A DNA stretch of 64,000 bases from positions 6,619,560 through 6,683,559 of the forward strand of contig JAVGVS010000002.1 in assembly GCA_032718565.1 (NCBI GenBank), read 5' to 3'. Under the pieces are notes generated by a model. The model searched no databases and was not told where the DNA came from. It worked only from the letters and a program-made list of their open reading frames with translations. Numbering within the stretch: position 1 is the first letter of the stretch; each line of letters begins with the position of its first letter. A program made the translations under genes and the position numbers. Shown piece after piece: positions 24,101 through 37,670 of the stretch. This DNA comes from Distichodus sexfasciatus. Taxonomy: Eukaryota > Chordata > Actinopteri > Characiformes > Distichodontidae.

Positions 24101-25084
24101 AAACCCCCCCTGCACGAATGATGTATGATCGATGTCTGGTATTTGCAAGTTACAGTATATGGGCCACATAATCCAGAGTGACATGTAGATTGTTGCAATA
24201 AATGCAGATTCACAGTAATTTGGTTTGGGTTTGCTCTCGAGATCACTGAAGTCGATGGGGCCTTCATCAGATGTGTGAGCATCACTCTTTCTTAGTTTGT
24301 TGATAAGTGACTGCATGACATCCCTTGTTTATTTAGCACCTCTTAAAACTGGAGGAGTCATTTATTTGAGTTGACACAGCAACCCGTCTCGCACGGATAA
24401 TGCACTCCCATTTGAGGTTGTGTACGCGAGCTATTAAAAGGAGTCTCAGGTCACAGCCGTTAAGTAAAATACAATTACAAAAGCCATTAACAATAATGAT
24501 TAATTAGCTATTGTCTTTTCCACACTTGCATTGTTACGGCCAGGCCGCTGAAGAATTCCATGCCGCCACATCAGTGTCTGTATGTGTGAGTGTAAATCTC
24601 CCAGCTTCTCTTTCCCCGATCTGGTCTCTTTCTCTTGTGGTTCTTGATCCCTGATTCAGTTCAGAGTTTAGAGCAGGTTGCTTGGGGCGCTTTCCTAGGG
24701 TGCAGATGTTTAAACAAAACACTTATTGTGGTTCATTCATTTGTTCTAACACAAGGTAACTATAAATTATAAATCATACCAATTAAGTGATTAATATAGT
24801 CTAAGTCTTTTATTGCATGGTTGTAATACATGTAAAAGGCACACTGAACTGTACATTCCTGTGTCATGTTTGCCAAGCCTTTTAACTTAGCTGAGGAATC
24901 AGCAGGGACTGTCAGGGATTTGAGGAGCAGAATGGGCTGCTGTTTTTTGCTGTGTTTGAGGCTACTTCTGTGCAGCATTAAAATGACAAGGAGGATCTCG
25001 CTCGCTGTGTTTGATCACACAAACACTTAGATGTACACGGACCGGTTCAGAACTTGGACCAGAGTCCCAGTTCAGATCTTGGAC

Positions 25085-25255
25085 CAGTAAAATAGACACT
25101 GAGGTACCGTGAGCAAGCTACCATCCCCAAACATTGGCCCACAGGGTGCCCAGTGCTCCTTCATGGATGCGAAAATGCAGCTGTTGCATTTTGTTGTGCA
25201 TTTCACTATGCGTTGTACTGTAGTGTGTTCCCAATGACAAATCACCCAAATCACC
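25085..25255 (+). repeat. tRNA-derived SINE, copy 5 (truncated)
   Basis: Plus-orientation, 5'-shortened copy: CACTGAGGTACCGTGAGCAA, TGCTCCTTCATGGATG, GTTGTGCATTTCACTATG and CCCAATGACAAATCA in family order. It lies about 530 bp upstream of exon 2. Confidence 0.65.
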
Positions 25256-25783
25256 TAAAATAGACAGAAAGGAACAAGATAAATACAAACCCCATTTCCA
25301 AAAAGGAATACATTATTAAATTTGTTTATATTAAGCAAACAGAATTCAATCAGTGAAAACACTGAAAATAGTTTCTTTGTCATTTTGCCTGTTAAGTAAA
25401 GGTTCAAGTAATTTACTGAATCACAGATTTTAGTTTTGCATTTTTAGGTTGTGTCCCAGTCGTTTTTTGAAATGGAGTTTGTATGTTGATCTATGGACTG
25501 TGTATATTTTCTCTGTATACACAGGCATGTGTTCAACATGTCAAGTGAAAACAGGCTTCAGACAAACATCTGAAATTAAACATGCGTGTTAACATGTTTC
25601 CCTCCCATCTCTATTTTCAACATATTTTCTCAAAGTTGCTCCTGCAGAAGAGTGTTGTTTAAAACAAAAGAAAACTATAAAATACTAGCCACTATTGTCT
25701 TTGCTGTGTCATCTTGCCATGGATGTAAATATGGTTTTCTAGAGCATTCTAATCAATTCTTTTCCCCAACTCTCTCCCAACAG

Positions 25784-25861
25784 GAACCAGACAGTGCTGC
25801 ACCAGTTCTGCTGTCCAGCTCCGGATGCTCCAGAGAACGACTCGCAGGCCTGTGAGTCCAG
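25784..25861 (+). CDS. iqsec3: iqsec3 exon 2
   Basis: A 78-nt internal exon, phase 2 on both sides, between acceptor CTCTCCCAACAG and donor GTAAGA. Its first base completes the Glu codon begun in exon 1, and it then encodes NQTVLHQFCCPAPDAPEND followed by SQACES. The mammalian protein has the closely similar NETVLHQFCCPAADACSD at the same place, directly after a basic LSRRPE stretch. This makes the assignment firm although the exon is small. The CC-containing block is one of the few conserved segments of the N-terminal linker; its function is not known to me. No lesions. Confidence 0.92.
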
Positions 25862-28800
25862 GTAAGAGCAGGCGCCCGCCTCAGCACCCGCCCCGCTGTC
25901 CCGACGCTTGCTGGACTTCTCCAGTTTACGGTGGTGGTGCTCAGCAACACAACTGCCCCAGTTATGTCTGTCTTGAAGTGGTTGTTAGTCTTTTCATGCC
26001 TGCATCCTCCTGCCGCTATGCAGCCACTCGCTGCTGCTTTGCCCTTCACACAAAATGTGTCTAGATATAAAAAGTAGGACAAAATCTGCCATAAACATGA
26101 TTAAAATGTAAATAATCCCCTAATAGCAAATGAGTCTGGATCCAGAGCCGGGCCACACTTCCCGCTTCCTTTGGCCCACATAGCATTGTTGAATGATGGC
26201 AATCAGATTATCCGAATTAGGCTGACGGGACCGCAGCTGCAAATCAGCCGTGATGAAAACATGTGGCTCCTTTTTTGGCCCACATTTAAAATGCAAGATA
26301 AACCTAACATGTAGTGAGACCAGAATTCGTTGCTGGTCCAAAACAGTCTTTGCTGTTATAAGTAACCTTTAGATGTATAAGTAAATAACAACCAGAATCT
26401 TATTTAGACATACAATAATTTCATATATAATAGTATACATAAATATAATGACTACATCATAAGCAGAACTCTTTAATGTTTCAATCTAAGAATATAAAAA
26501 ATATTTAATGAATTCTGAATGTATGAATTCCTGCCATTTTTGGTCAGAAGCACATCTCAGGATTCAAGTGCAACATAGTCTTGCAGATATTTGGTGCACA
26601 TAAACCAGGGTGGCATTTGCATTACAGTTATAAGACCAAGTTCATGAATTTGATTTAGGTTTGATCTCATGATCATTGAGTTTGATGCTGTTTTATTTAG
26701 CATGTGGATCCATTTCAGGCCCAGATTTCAAATGCAAGAAAACCCTGTGTGGACCGGGATAGTACTATGTTTGTAATAAAATCTATTGCTGTGATAAATC
26801 TCAAATGTTGAAATTTACAACTTGACTACTTCTTACCCAACAATGCACCCACTGGTGTTATAAGGGACCCTTAAACAGCTTGAATCAACCAAAATAGGCC
26901 CAGAGCTGTCTGCTGTCTGGAGAACCAAGCCTTAAAAATAGCACAAAGATACAGAATAGAAAGCAGAGCTGAAGTAATTTCCTTTTCAACTAGTGCAACA
27001 GTTTTTCTAGATACAGACATTGTTAGGGGTTAGTTGAGCCAGCATGGGGCCGTCATCCCTGCCATTCAAATGAGCAATTAAACAGTCAACACAACCTAGC
27101 TGAGGCTTCACTGCAATGTCAAGATACAAATGAAAGTGTTAATCCTTTCAAGCTGAACAAAAATTGTATGCACAGTAGCAAGACAGCACAATATCCTCCA
27201 GGCACTATATTGTCTTCCTCAGTAAGATGAGAAAAAATCTTTGTGCTTATAATATAGCCTAAACTTGCCTTACAAACGACTAACAAATGCACAAAGATGC
27301 AGCGTTAAAGTCGGTCTTTTTAAAAACTCATTAGCGTCTCTGTATCCCTTCTCCCACAGCAAGGGAACTCTGTGGTCAGCCTTCCAGTGAAAAGGCATCA
27401 ATAGTAATTAAGCAAAGCATCCGCATTGTTGGTTGTGGATCCTGCATGTTTACAGAGGCCATAGCGGGTCAAAGAAACCAAAAAGGAAAAGAAAGCGAGG
27501 AGAAATAATGGACAGAGGGGAGGCAGTATTGACGATGACCACACTCCCACCGAGGTGCCGGTCCAAATAAGTTGTAGGGTAGAACACAACGGAGGCAATG
27601 CAGCCTCTATATCATGCTGTAATCGCAACAGTGCCCTTATTGAATTAGTCCCAGAGAGGACTCAAGAAGAGAGATGTAATCGCCCTCCACCGGCTATCTT
27701 TGTCTTAATCTCACGTAGCACAGCGAGAGGGATAAAATGTCGTTTTTCAAAGAGGAGTGTGCCTGGACAAGCGTGAGACTATACTCAGAGCTGGACTCGG
27801 ACATACTTCCATTAGTGCATTATGCATCAGACTAAGTAAAAGGAACAAATATGAACATTAGTCTTAAAAGGATACCAAATAATTCAATTAAAGATCGCTG
27901 ATAAAAATACGCTGGATGTCTGACTTTTAAAATGAAAGAGAAATACAGAATATTCCTTGACGGTTAGAATGTCATTTCAGATCAAACTTTGTTTTATAGA
28001 CAGTACGGAATAAAATTTAATAGACAGTATTAGATTTGAAATGAAAGCAAATTTCTGTCAGAAAAGCAAACCACTTCAAACAGAACACTCAAGGCAGTCT
28101 GTGGGTTGCCAGTTCAAACATGTTTGTTTTTGGTTAATTCGAGAAAAAAAAATCCGACCTTGATGTTCGTCAGTGAATAGCTGTTAGTCACAGTATCACA
28201 AAATTCCATTGCATTCAACAAGTCTCCACTTTCATTGTCATCATCGACACCCCCTTCCCCATACAAGTCCTTCACTCTCTGTCTTCTACAGCTGGGTTCA
28301 TCGCTCCACTGCTGGCTGTTCATTATGCATTTGACGTTCACCCGCTGCCACTTATACTGCATTCCACATGAAATTCCCTCAGTAATTCGTTGTCCGCCTG
28401 TGATACATTTCAACGTGGTTTGTGCCAGTCCTGAAGGGATAATGGCAATTGTCCTGCTCTGTCCTGCATGCTGGCAACTGTGTAGAGGGTAGAAGCTCCC
28501 TGTCTGTGTCTTGTCTACCTACCGCACACACTTCCAATACACAGTCACTTTACCCAGACACACTCACACACACACAAATTCCAGCAAATAGCCTGTGGCA
28601 GCTGGCAATCATATTTATCCGTCTAAAACAAATGGCAGTGTACAATGGAAGGCAAATAAATAAATGAGGGGAAAAAAGGAAAAATACACAGAACAGCTCT
28701 AAAAACCTGCCTTCGCGAGCAGGCAGCGGGGGTCCAGCCAGCCTCATTAACGGGACGTTGCACTGGTCGGGTGAGCAGGTAAGAGCATCCCAATGTGAAA

Positions 28801-31800
28801 ATGTGGAAATATGTCTTCGCGTGACTGAGGGGTTTTCCGGTCACCCGCATCAACAAGGCCTTATTAGCATATAAAAGAGATGTGCTATCTCTTCTCCACA
28901 ACCTGCAATCTGCGCTCAGGGAATAATGAAGCGCCAGTCCGTATGAGATGTGCTCAGCGACCCGGAGAGTGTCGTAGGTGATGAGCTGTTTTATTCTGCA
29001 GTGGAATGATCCCGTCCTCTCTAATAGTGGGAGGTGTTAGCGAAGAGTTAAGCTTCCTTATCTTTTAATAGTGTCTTTGCAGCCTCATCCACAAGGCCCC
29101 CTAGTGGTTGGAAATGCAGACGCAGCCACTGTTGTAATTGGTTCACAAGCTGTACAGCCTGCTGTTGACTTTGAAGACTGATACTGATTGATATGGGTGG
29201 TATTATAGGACTGGGGTTCATGCTCATCATGAAAAAGTATTTCCAGATGAAATTTGGAGATTTGGATCGCAACTTATTGCCAGTGGATTGTCTAAAATAT
29301 TTGTAGGTTTTCAGAAGACGACATGTATAAAATATAATTCAGTGATATCAAAAGAAATTATAGAAATTATTGTTGTGTATCATCTACCTTCAAAAATTTT
29401 ATTGATGAAAATTGATAAATATTCAGATTTATAATAATGCTTTGTGGAATTCCTAATAGAATTTATTATATTAAATCTCTGCCCCTTTTTAATAGTGCCA
29501 CAAACCTAACCCTTTAAAAAAAGCTTTGCCTAAAACTCTGAAAAATGCTTTAGACGGGGTTGGGGTGTGGCATCAGTAACACATGCTACTATTGCTTACC
29601 GTCACAGACATAGATTACTTAACACAAGACTTTCATGGCTTTCATACCCCTTTAAAACTTAAATGAGGATGGTGTTTAGTCATCTGCAGAAGAGCAGACC
29701 TTTAAGCAGGGTTATGGTGAAGTTTCAGTGCTTAATGTGGCACTGTGGGCCATTACTCACTTATCTGTAATTAGCTGTATTGGCCGATAATATCAACACT
29801 TCGATTTATTATTCTGGTCCTAGTTTCTTACAGGGTTGGAACATTCAATTCCCTAAATGGTCAGTAAACATAACATACACAGCCCTGCACATTCTTGTGG
29901 TGTTTGGTCAGCAAAACCAACAGATACCCACACACTCAGGAACACACACACACACTGAGAAACAGGATGGCGAGTGAGTCGTTATTTGCACGTCATTTTT
30001 GGCTGCTCTGCCTCAAGGACAAAAATGTCACTTCCTAATGTTTTTTGGCTTTGAATCACCTCTCACCCCAAAGTTCTTGCAGCAGGGGATTGTTCGCTTA
30101 GCCAGCTTTCTCACTGATTTACTTCCACTGATTTACTTTAAAACCCAGCTTCCTCAAGGTATATTTTAAACAATACTCATACTCATACCACTCATACCAC
30201 AGTGGGGCAAAAATATTTTACAGCCTGCTGCTTTACTCTGAACTGAAAATATGAAGGACCAGGGGCAGGTGGACAGTCATCGGCCATTGGAAATGGATTT
30301 ACTTGAAGCGCAGGGGCATGTCACACAACTCGGGCCAAAATTTTGTCATAAAAATTGTGACTTATTTTCCAGTCACTGTGGTTCGAATGAAACACAAGTA
30401 CAGTAAGTTGTTGTCTGGAGACCAGAGTACAGTTATGGTATTATTATAAATTTATAGACCTTGAAAGAAATACAAACTCAGTCCATTTTTTCCAACTAGG
30501 TGAAACCGATATGGCACAATATGACCTCTGTGTGTGTGTATGTGGATGCGTAATACCCTGTGACAGTAAGACTTGGTGAACTCTGACAAGGTTTTGGGGT
30601 CAGTAAGAGTTCAGTGCAGTATCTTGTTAAGACGCCTTTGCTCAGTCTGTCAGTAGTGTGTGTGTGTGTATGTGTGTTTGAGACAGAGGAAGAGAGAGAG
30701 AGAGAGAAGGAGATTCACCTCAATTAAACCCTGCTTCCTCTTGCCATTTAGACACACCTTAACAAGATGCTAATGACCTTGCACAGTTTGCAATAATGAA
30801 GTGACTGGCTGGACGGATAATTGGTCGTCTTAAACTTTTTTATTGCCAGATGGAGGCGTGTAATGGCAGAGTTAGAGCTTTATAAATTTAGGTCCAGTCT
30901 TGGTGCCATATCGCTGTTAATATAATGTTAATTAGTGGATTTACACTCAGAGTCTGCCTTTCTTGCTTGTGCACATTAACAGATTGGGCTGTTTGTGGAG
31001 CTCCACTGTGTGTTATTTCTGTGCAGCGATTGCCACAGATTATTTCCACTACCTTTTCTTAGTCTCACTGTTGTTCTTTTCCCTCTAATTATGCATCTAA
31101 TTATTCATCATGCCACCCCTCTACTGCTCTGCCTTCATCATGCTCTGCATTCTCTCTTTCTTGCTCATCCAGCTCTGTAGGGTACAGATGGACAGGCTTC
31201 TCTGGAGGCTACTGTGTCATGTTGATTAGTTTATGTGTGTGTTCTTGGTGCTGTGTTGAGGTGAGGCAGGGCCGATCCTTGGATTACAACACAACAGTAC
31301 GCAATTATACTTCGGCCCTGGAACTAATCCCAGACCCTTCGCTATCTCCTCCCGTGTGACAGGAATTCTGCTGTCTTTTCAGATTTATTGAGTTCATTCT
31401 CCAGGCCCCATAATGGCAGGTCCTGTATGGCTAAACTCTCTGACACTGTGAGAAGCAGAGAATTAATGAGAGGGAGAAAGGCAGACTCCAGAGAGAGACT
31501 CCAAACAACCAGGCATATAAGAAATATTGAATTATGATATAACTAGATTTTAAGAAATCAGCAAAAATATGAAGGTCACATGCCTGGCGCTTTTTTTTTT
31601 TAAACTGTGCCTCATCTCAGCTGCAGTCCTGTTAGCACTGCTCATGCTGAAGTTATTAATCTCAGCCTCAGAGCATCCTGCATGGATTTGTTGCTCTCAC
31701 ATGTTTATTTCTGTCGTCTGTCACAGGTGTTGGCCCGATATAACTTGCCCTCTCCTGTCCCTCAATGATACAGCAAATGCATTACTAATTGAATAAATGC

Positions 31801-32137
31801 TTAATTGGAAAACTTGTGAACTACAGGTCATGTGAGGGAAATCACATGACAGGAGGGTAGTGTGGCAATTAATTACAAAACACCAATAAATTAAGCAAAA
31901 ATATCACACATACTCACACACACATACCACACACACACTCTAAAAGTCTGTTCCCTCACACCATTAGTGACTCTTTAGTCAAATCTCCAATTGGCATTTC
32001 ATAAGATGGCAGAGATGGTGGCACATGCAAATAAACAGAACAAACTAAAGCGTAGACTACAAGAGTCCTTGTCTCATCAGTATCACATCCCTTGATTTTT
32101 TTAAAGTAACTTCAATGATATAGGCCTTGCATTTAAA

Positions 32138-32345
32138 TTTACGACATTTTAGCAGACACTCTTATCCAGAGCGACTTCCATTTCCTAATTTTAGGCACAG
32201 TTCCCCTGAGAGCAACTTGGGGTTAAAGGTATAGCTCAGGGAGCCACTGATGGTAGTGCTGGAGGTAGGCCTTCAGACATCACTCACACATGATTATGGA
32301 GGTTGCCTGAAGGTCAGTGATCATATAAGTTCTTTGGGGTCAAAT
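32138..32345. repeat. Dispersed repeat (CAGACACTCTTATCCAGAGC family), copy 1
   Basis: AATTTACGACATTTTAGCAGACACTCTTATCCAGAGCG-type start, then TTTCCTAATTTTAGGCACAG and GGGTTAAAGGTATAGCTCAG. This matches 41880-42070 in order. Sequences of this type (TTTACGGCATTT...CTTATCCAGAGCGA) are abundant short interspersed repeats in fishes. The exact family was not checked. Confidence 0.6.
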
Positions 32346-32562
32346 GGTATGAAGAAGTTAAGCAAGATATACAGTCCACTTCCTTTTCACATTATCCCTT
32401 TAAATTGGCAATATTTATATTTTTATATGTACTGCTGTCTTCTGCCCTAAATGAGAGAATAGCCACAGCAACACATTGCCTCCTAATGGGAGTCCAGGGT
32501 AGTACAACTGGAAAAGAAAGGGGGAGTGTTTTGTGGCCGCTCTAGTACCTTTCACATTAAAC

Positions 32563-32602
<40 letters not shown>

Positions 32603-32883
32603 CTCTGTATTACTATCTTTGTGAGGTCTTTCCATAGGCTCCCACAATGACTAGATGCATATAATTTTACGCCTAACCCTAACCCTACCTCAGTAACCAA
32701 AAGCACATCATTTACCTCTTTTAGTTTCTCAAATAAAACAAGCACATTTTCTATAAAGTCATTTTTCCTCATGGGGACCTCTCAAATATCCCCACAAAAC
32801 CCAAAAAAACAGATAAAAGTGATTTTAGGGGACAAAAAGGTCCCCACATTGCGATAAATACATGGACACATACACACACACAC
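32563..32883 (-). repeat. GTGGGGACC-type repeat flanked by CA repeats, copy B
   Basis: Starts with (CA)n at 32563-32600 and contains TCTTTGTGAGGTCTTTCCAT, CCTAACCCTAACCCTACC, TCATGGGGACCTCTCAAATA and AGGTCCCCACATTGCG, ending in ACACACACAC. Its reverse complement matches 55550-55861 almost throughout. Both copies keep an open frame of about 60 codons starting MRKNDFIEN. It is a dispersed repeat, and coding function is doubtful. Confidence 0.75.
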
Positions 32884-32970
32884 TGAGTGAAATGTCGTGG
32901 CTACAATTCCAAATGCACTTTCTTTTTAATCACACTCTTTCATAGTTCTTTGCCATTTCTGTCTCTTTGA

Positions 32971-32973
<3 letters not shown>

Positions 32974-33007
<34 letters not shown>
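32974..33007. repeat. (TC)n microsatellite
   Basis: Uninterrupted TC run of about 17 units. Confidence 0.95.
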
Positions 33008-33010
<3 letters not shown>

Positions 33011-36000
33011 GTCGTTGTCAAAATGACTACATGCTACCTCCGTCCACCAAAGTGACCTTGCAGGCTTACCGTGCTGTTGTCATGGGAACAAGGGGGAGGC
33101 GGGAGAAGGAGAATAAATATTGTGTTCTGTTCGTCACAAGACATATTCATGTGTGTTGGCCTATGTCTGTGAGTGTTTTTGCATGCACTTGTGTATGTGT
33201 CTTTGTTTGTGTGAGAAAGAGGAGGCGTGTTGATATTTAGTGAGTCATACGTTATGATTTGTCAAAGCATCTGCTCACTTTTTTTTGCTGTATAGATAAG
33301 CGACATTGTCGGCCAATCAGCCCTGGCCTTTGCACAAATGACTCGCCTTTCAGCCAGTAATTCAAGATGTTGCATTTAGCATGCAGGGACTTTAGCCAAT
33401 CAGCTCTGGCTTTTGCTCAACTAAATTAATTTCAGCCAGAAGGAGAGGCCAGATGAATTTAACAGCTTTCTGAATACTTTTGGTTATATGCCTCATAGCT
33501 TTTGGTTATTGCTTCACTCTGTATAACATCCAAATGAGTTTGATGCTGTAGATTAGCACCATTCACAAGACAAGAATGAAACAAGCTACTCTTTAGATTG
33601 AAGCTGCTGTTTAAAACCACACACACAGACGCACACAAACACTAGCGCGACTGGGCGTTGATGCATCATTGAGCTGTCAAATCGGTGGAAAGTGTTTTTA
33701 AATGTCCCCCAATTGACATGCACCCCCATACGTCTTCAGTACTGCGTTCAGTCCCACCTTTAGTGCCTGTGCGGAAGTCAAATCCCAAGTTGGCAGGTTG
33801 AGATGGTGGTGATTTATGCAAATGAACAATGACGCAGAGATTCAGCAGCCCAAACAAAACAGAGCAGAAAATTTCCTTAAACAGACATGTCTCATGTAAT
33901 CAACCTCACATCTTCCACTTTCAGCTAACAGTAGATACACATGAACACTCCACTGACAAATTTGACAAGACATCAGTTTAAAAACAGCCTTAAAGGTCAT
34001 GGGATATATTAGGGGTTTGCTGGGTTTGTTTTTGAGGATCCATAGTCTCTCAAAAACACTTTCACTCTTAAAATGCACCCCTGTTATGTCTTTATCCTGG
34101 AACATTTACCCTTAATATAATAGTCTTACATAATATGCATATTCAGTACATACATTAAAACCACTATACAATAAGTAGACATTCATTATTGTCATGTATA
34201 GTTCAGGTTTAATATTGCATCTGAAGGTAAGCAGGTTTGTGTCTTACCAGTACTTTGACGGGAGAGGTCCTGTCTCTATGAGGTCAAGAAAGATTCCTGT
34301 CATCTTTCTAAAAGAGCTGGACTGGAACACTGATGTCCTGGCAAACATGACCCGTGGCCTCCTAATTTTCCTCTTTCTTTAAATGGTAAATTACAAAAAA
34401 ACAGTAAGTCTTTTAAATGTACCTTAACAATATGAGCTTTTCACCGCCAGCCTACATCCATTACCCAATGTCCACCCTCCTTTAAATACATGGATACTCA
34501 TTATGGACGTGACAATGGATGTGATGGCAATGGAATACTAAAGACACTAATATGTCTCAAATGGTCAAGCATGAAAGATAAATATGAGGATTTTATACAC
34601 ACTTTGCTGGAAAAAATGTTTCCTTTAATCTTCAGGCTGGACTGATTTTGTGCAATGGGGTTTACACAACCCTATTGTTCCACATCTCGGTGTTTAGGCC
34701 GATATGATGCCATGCAGAGTGGCCAAGCAGAGCCAGAAGCGCCGCATCAGCACTGCTCTGATCGTTTTGTCCACACATGAACCCAGCGTGGCAGGCTGGC
34801 AAGCGGTGCCTCGATCTGAAGAGCTTTTCAGAAGAAGGGGGTCGCCTGGGAGGCAGAGTGGTGATATGTCAGGAGCTTTTCCGCTTTTGCGTGTGAATAA
34901 ATCTTTCAGTCTTGTGCAGCGCTTTCATCCCCAGCTCAGATCTAGGAGAAATCTGGAAAGTGAACAGAGTACAAAACAAGGGATGAAAATAGCCAGGCAG
35001 AGGGGAGGCATATATGAGATAACCAGGACCATGCCAAAGGCACCAATGCCACCCATAGATGGGCACAAGACAGAAGTCACAAGCAAGGGGGGATGAAAGA
35101 CATTCAGGAGAGGGCTGGATAAAAAATAAGAGAGAGAGAGATACAGACGAAATACTAAAATGGAGAGCAGATGTCATTCAGAATCTGTAAGTATTGCTTT
35201 GGGTGGTTCCTTTCTTCTTAAGAATCTTCTCTTTATTATCAAACTCAAGAAAAAATGCCCTCCTGAACCAGCTCTCTCCATCTCTCACACCCTTCACCCA
35301 CTTTCCCTCCGGGATCTCTGGTTGTTTCCGGTCAATTTACTACGCCATCTTATTACTCAATAATAACCATACCCAGCCAGCTGATAGAGGGAGGCATGAG
35401 TGTGACAGAAAATAGAAATGAAAGTATTTTTTCTTCGTCCATGCTTTTTAAATTGGGTCCCTTGACAGCGTTGATGACGCAGAGGGAGGATAATGAATAG
35501 TAAGTCATTACCACGGTGGTGCCAGCTCTTATTAGAGCCCTTTCCTGATGCTGTGTGAACTCCCAGCCAAGAAGGAGAGCTGGAGAGAAGGTCAGGTCTG
35601 GGGTCTTTGCATTGTGCACTCTTTCTTTTTTCTGTCAAACATCCTAGCATGAGATCAGGTGGAGGTGGTAGATGCAGGGTACAGGAGAGAGGCTGGTCAA
35701 TAAACCCCACTAATGATGTCTTCTGAGAATGAGTAACATATACATGGCAGCTTTAACCCAACAATGGGAATTGAAGACATGATACACTGAATATTGGTCT
35801 AATAGTTCTAACTTATAGGCCAACTTTTACCAGCTTTGCTACGTCAACATATGCCAAGCTTCAACCATGTCGTCCTAGTGGACCAAACTTTGTGTTTTGC
35901 TTATTAGAAGAATGAATAATTTGGTAATTTATACTGTGTGTCTGTATGTGTGCCCAACCTAATGAATTGGCAGGCCATGTAAATGAGACAGCTGTCACTG

Positions 36001-36089
36001 TATCCGATCATGCAGTAGAGGTTTTGGCAGTAAGTGGTGGTTAGTGTGTAGCAGCTTGATCCTTCAGTCAGGGAACACTCTGTTCCTAA

Positions 36090-36094
<5 letters not shown>

Positions 36095-36151
<57 letters not shown>
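36095..36151. repeat. (GT)n microsatellite
   Basis: About 28 uninterrupted GT units, followed 60 bp later by a short (CA)n at about 36209. The two can pair as an imperfect inverted repeat. Confidence 0.96.
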
Positions 36152-36157
<6 letters not shown>

Positions 36158-37267
36158 TGTCGACTTTACTCCAACTCTCTCACTCTGGCAAGGTGAACCT
36201 TCACTATGACACACACACACACACACAGAAAGAGAGAGGACATATGGCTTTAGTACACTACAGCTCTGATGATAAATATTTGCTGTCACACATAGGCCAA
36301 TGACAGCTTTGTGCAGCACTTGTGTGTTCGTCCCATATTCTCCATCAACACTCTCAGTCCTGCAGCACATGAAGAGTTAGTTCTCATCTTCATCTTCACT
36401 CTGATCTCATTTTCATCATATTCGTAATTACAGCCAGGTAGCAGCTTACTGGGAATGAAATAAAAGTAAATGTGATCCTAATAAAATATATTATAGACAT
36501 CTCAATCATCCCTTAATATGGATCAAATGTGTATCACAAAAAGAACATTTAAAGCGATTTATTTGGGAATACGCTTTGAATTAATCATAAATATTCAGTT
36601 CTGGGCTAAATTTAGACTTATTTATAAATATAAGCTAAGAAAAAATAAATAAACACATTATATGTATTATAACAGTTACATACTAATGTTATTATTTTTT
36701 CTTCTATTTGAATTGTTTATTAAGATTTTCACATTATTGCGAATCGGGTACTAAACAGCTAAAATAGAAAGGGAAGAAAAAAGGGAAGCAAAAAGGGAAT
36801 AAACCATTATTAAAATCAAACCCTAGGACCAATATTAATGCAGCAGCCTATATTAATATAGCCTTCCCTCCCATCCTAATGGATTCTTTTCCTCAGATGA
36901 GTCTTTGTGTTTGTGCACTGCTTTTCCCTTACATTCAGTCATCAGTACCCTCTCAAAGTCCATATCCTTTGGTAAGGCGGTGAAAAGTCTCCATATGCAT
37001 TTAGAAACATCTTATTTGCCTTTCATATATGTAAATTATTCCAGTGGCAGACTTGATAGTGTTTAGTTCATTGGGAAATTTTGGCTTCATATTTTTTCTT
37101 AACATTGCTATAGTTCTTTTTTGCACTTTGCAAACTGGCGTCCATCAGTGCTTGTTCATTCTCAGTATTTATTTTATCAGGTGATATATGTTTAACCATT
37201 TGACAAAAAACATTTTTAAGATGGAAATCATGAAAAAATCATCATTGTTTTAGCATTAATTTATTAA

Positions 37268-37670
37268 TGTCAGAAATTGTGTGCTTAAACAAGCTGTTTA
37301 AATTTCTCCCTTAACTCTACATCACATTAGGGGACATTTGAATAACTCCACCCTCCTATCTGTGAATCTCCACCCACCAGGTAGAACTGCTAGCACTTCC
37401 TGATCGGCCTCTTTTTCACACAAGCGCCTAGGTCAGTTATTTTCATGTGAGGTAAACTCTCGCTGTGCTGCTTATGCCCCAGCGGCCCATTAGCATTTAG
37501 GAATACTAATGAGAAACAGACATTTCTGAAAAGGACTGAAACAGAGGGGTAAAAAGGCAGGCAAAAATGCCTCATTTCAGAGGTATTTTCAGCAAGCTAC
37601 TTAAGAGACATGTTTAGTGGAGCTCATAGACCTATTTTAACTTGCTGAAAAAATGTGTAATATGGGACCT
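37268..37670. mobile_element. Non-autonomous DNA element, relative of 14172-14436
   Basis: Shares CAGAAATTGTGTGCTTAAAC, ATTAGGGGACAT, GAATAACTCCACCCT and the GCTGAAAAAATGTGTAATATGGGACCT terminus with the reverse complement of the intron 1 element. It also carries about 200 bp of middle sequence missing from that copy. The left terminal repeat was not found, so it is probably truncated. Confidence 0.55.

Larger units (their letters stand above)
4695..25783 (+). other. iqsec3: iqsec3 intron 1 (21.1 kb)
   Basis: Bounded by donor GTGAGT and acceptor TCTCTCCCAACAG. No additional exon could be supported inside. Open frames are short or arise from low-complexity DNA. Contents listed separately are SINE copies 2-5, an unrelated tRNA-type SINE, a small TIR element, a diverged GTGGGGACC-type repeat, (TC)n/(CA)n microsatellites, a 600-bp polypurine tract and stretches that may be conserved non-coding elements. 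The remainder looks like unremarkable AT-rich intronic sequence. Confidence 0.85.

Noticed and set aside
34704..35096. 130-codon plus-strand frame in intron 2
   Set aside because: It is basic and not repeat-driven, so it was considered, but it has no recognisable motif, no supporting splice sites and no known homologue.
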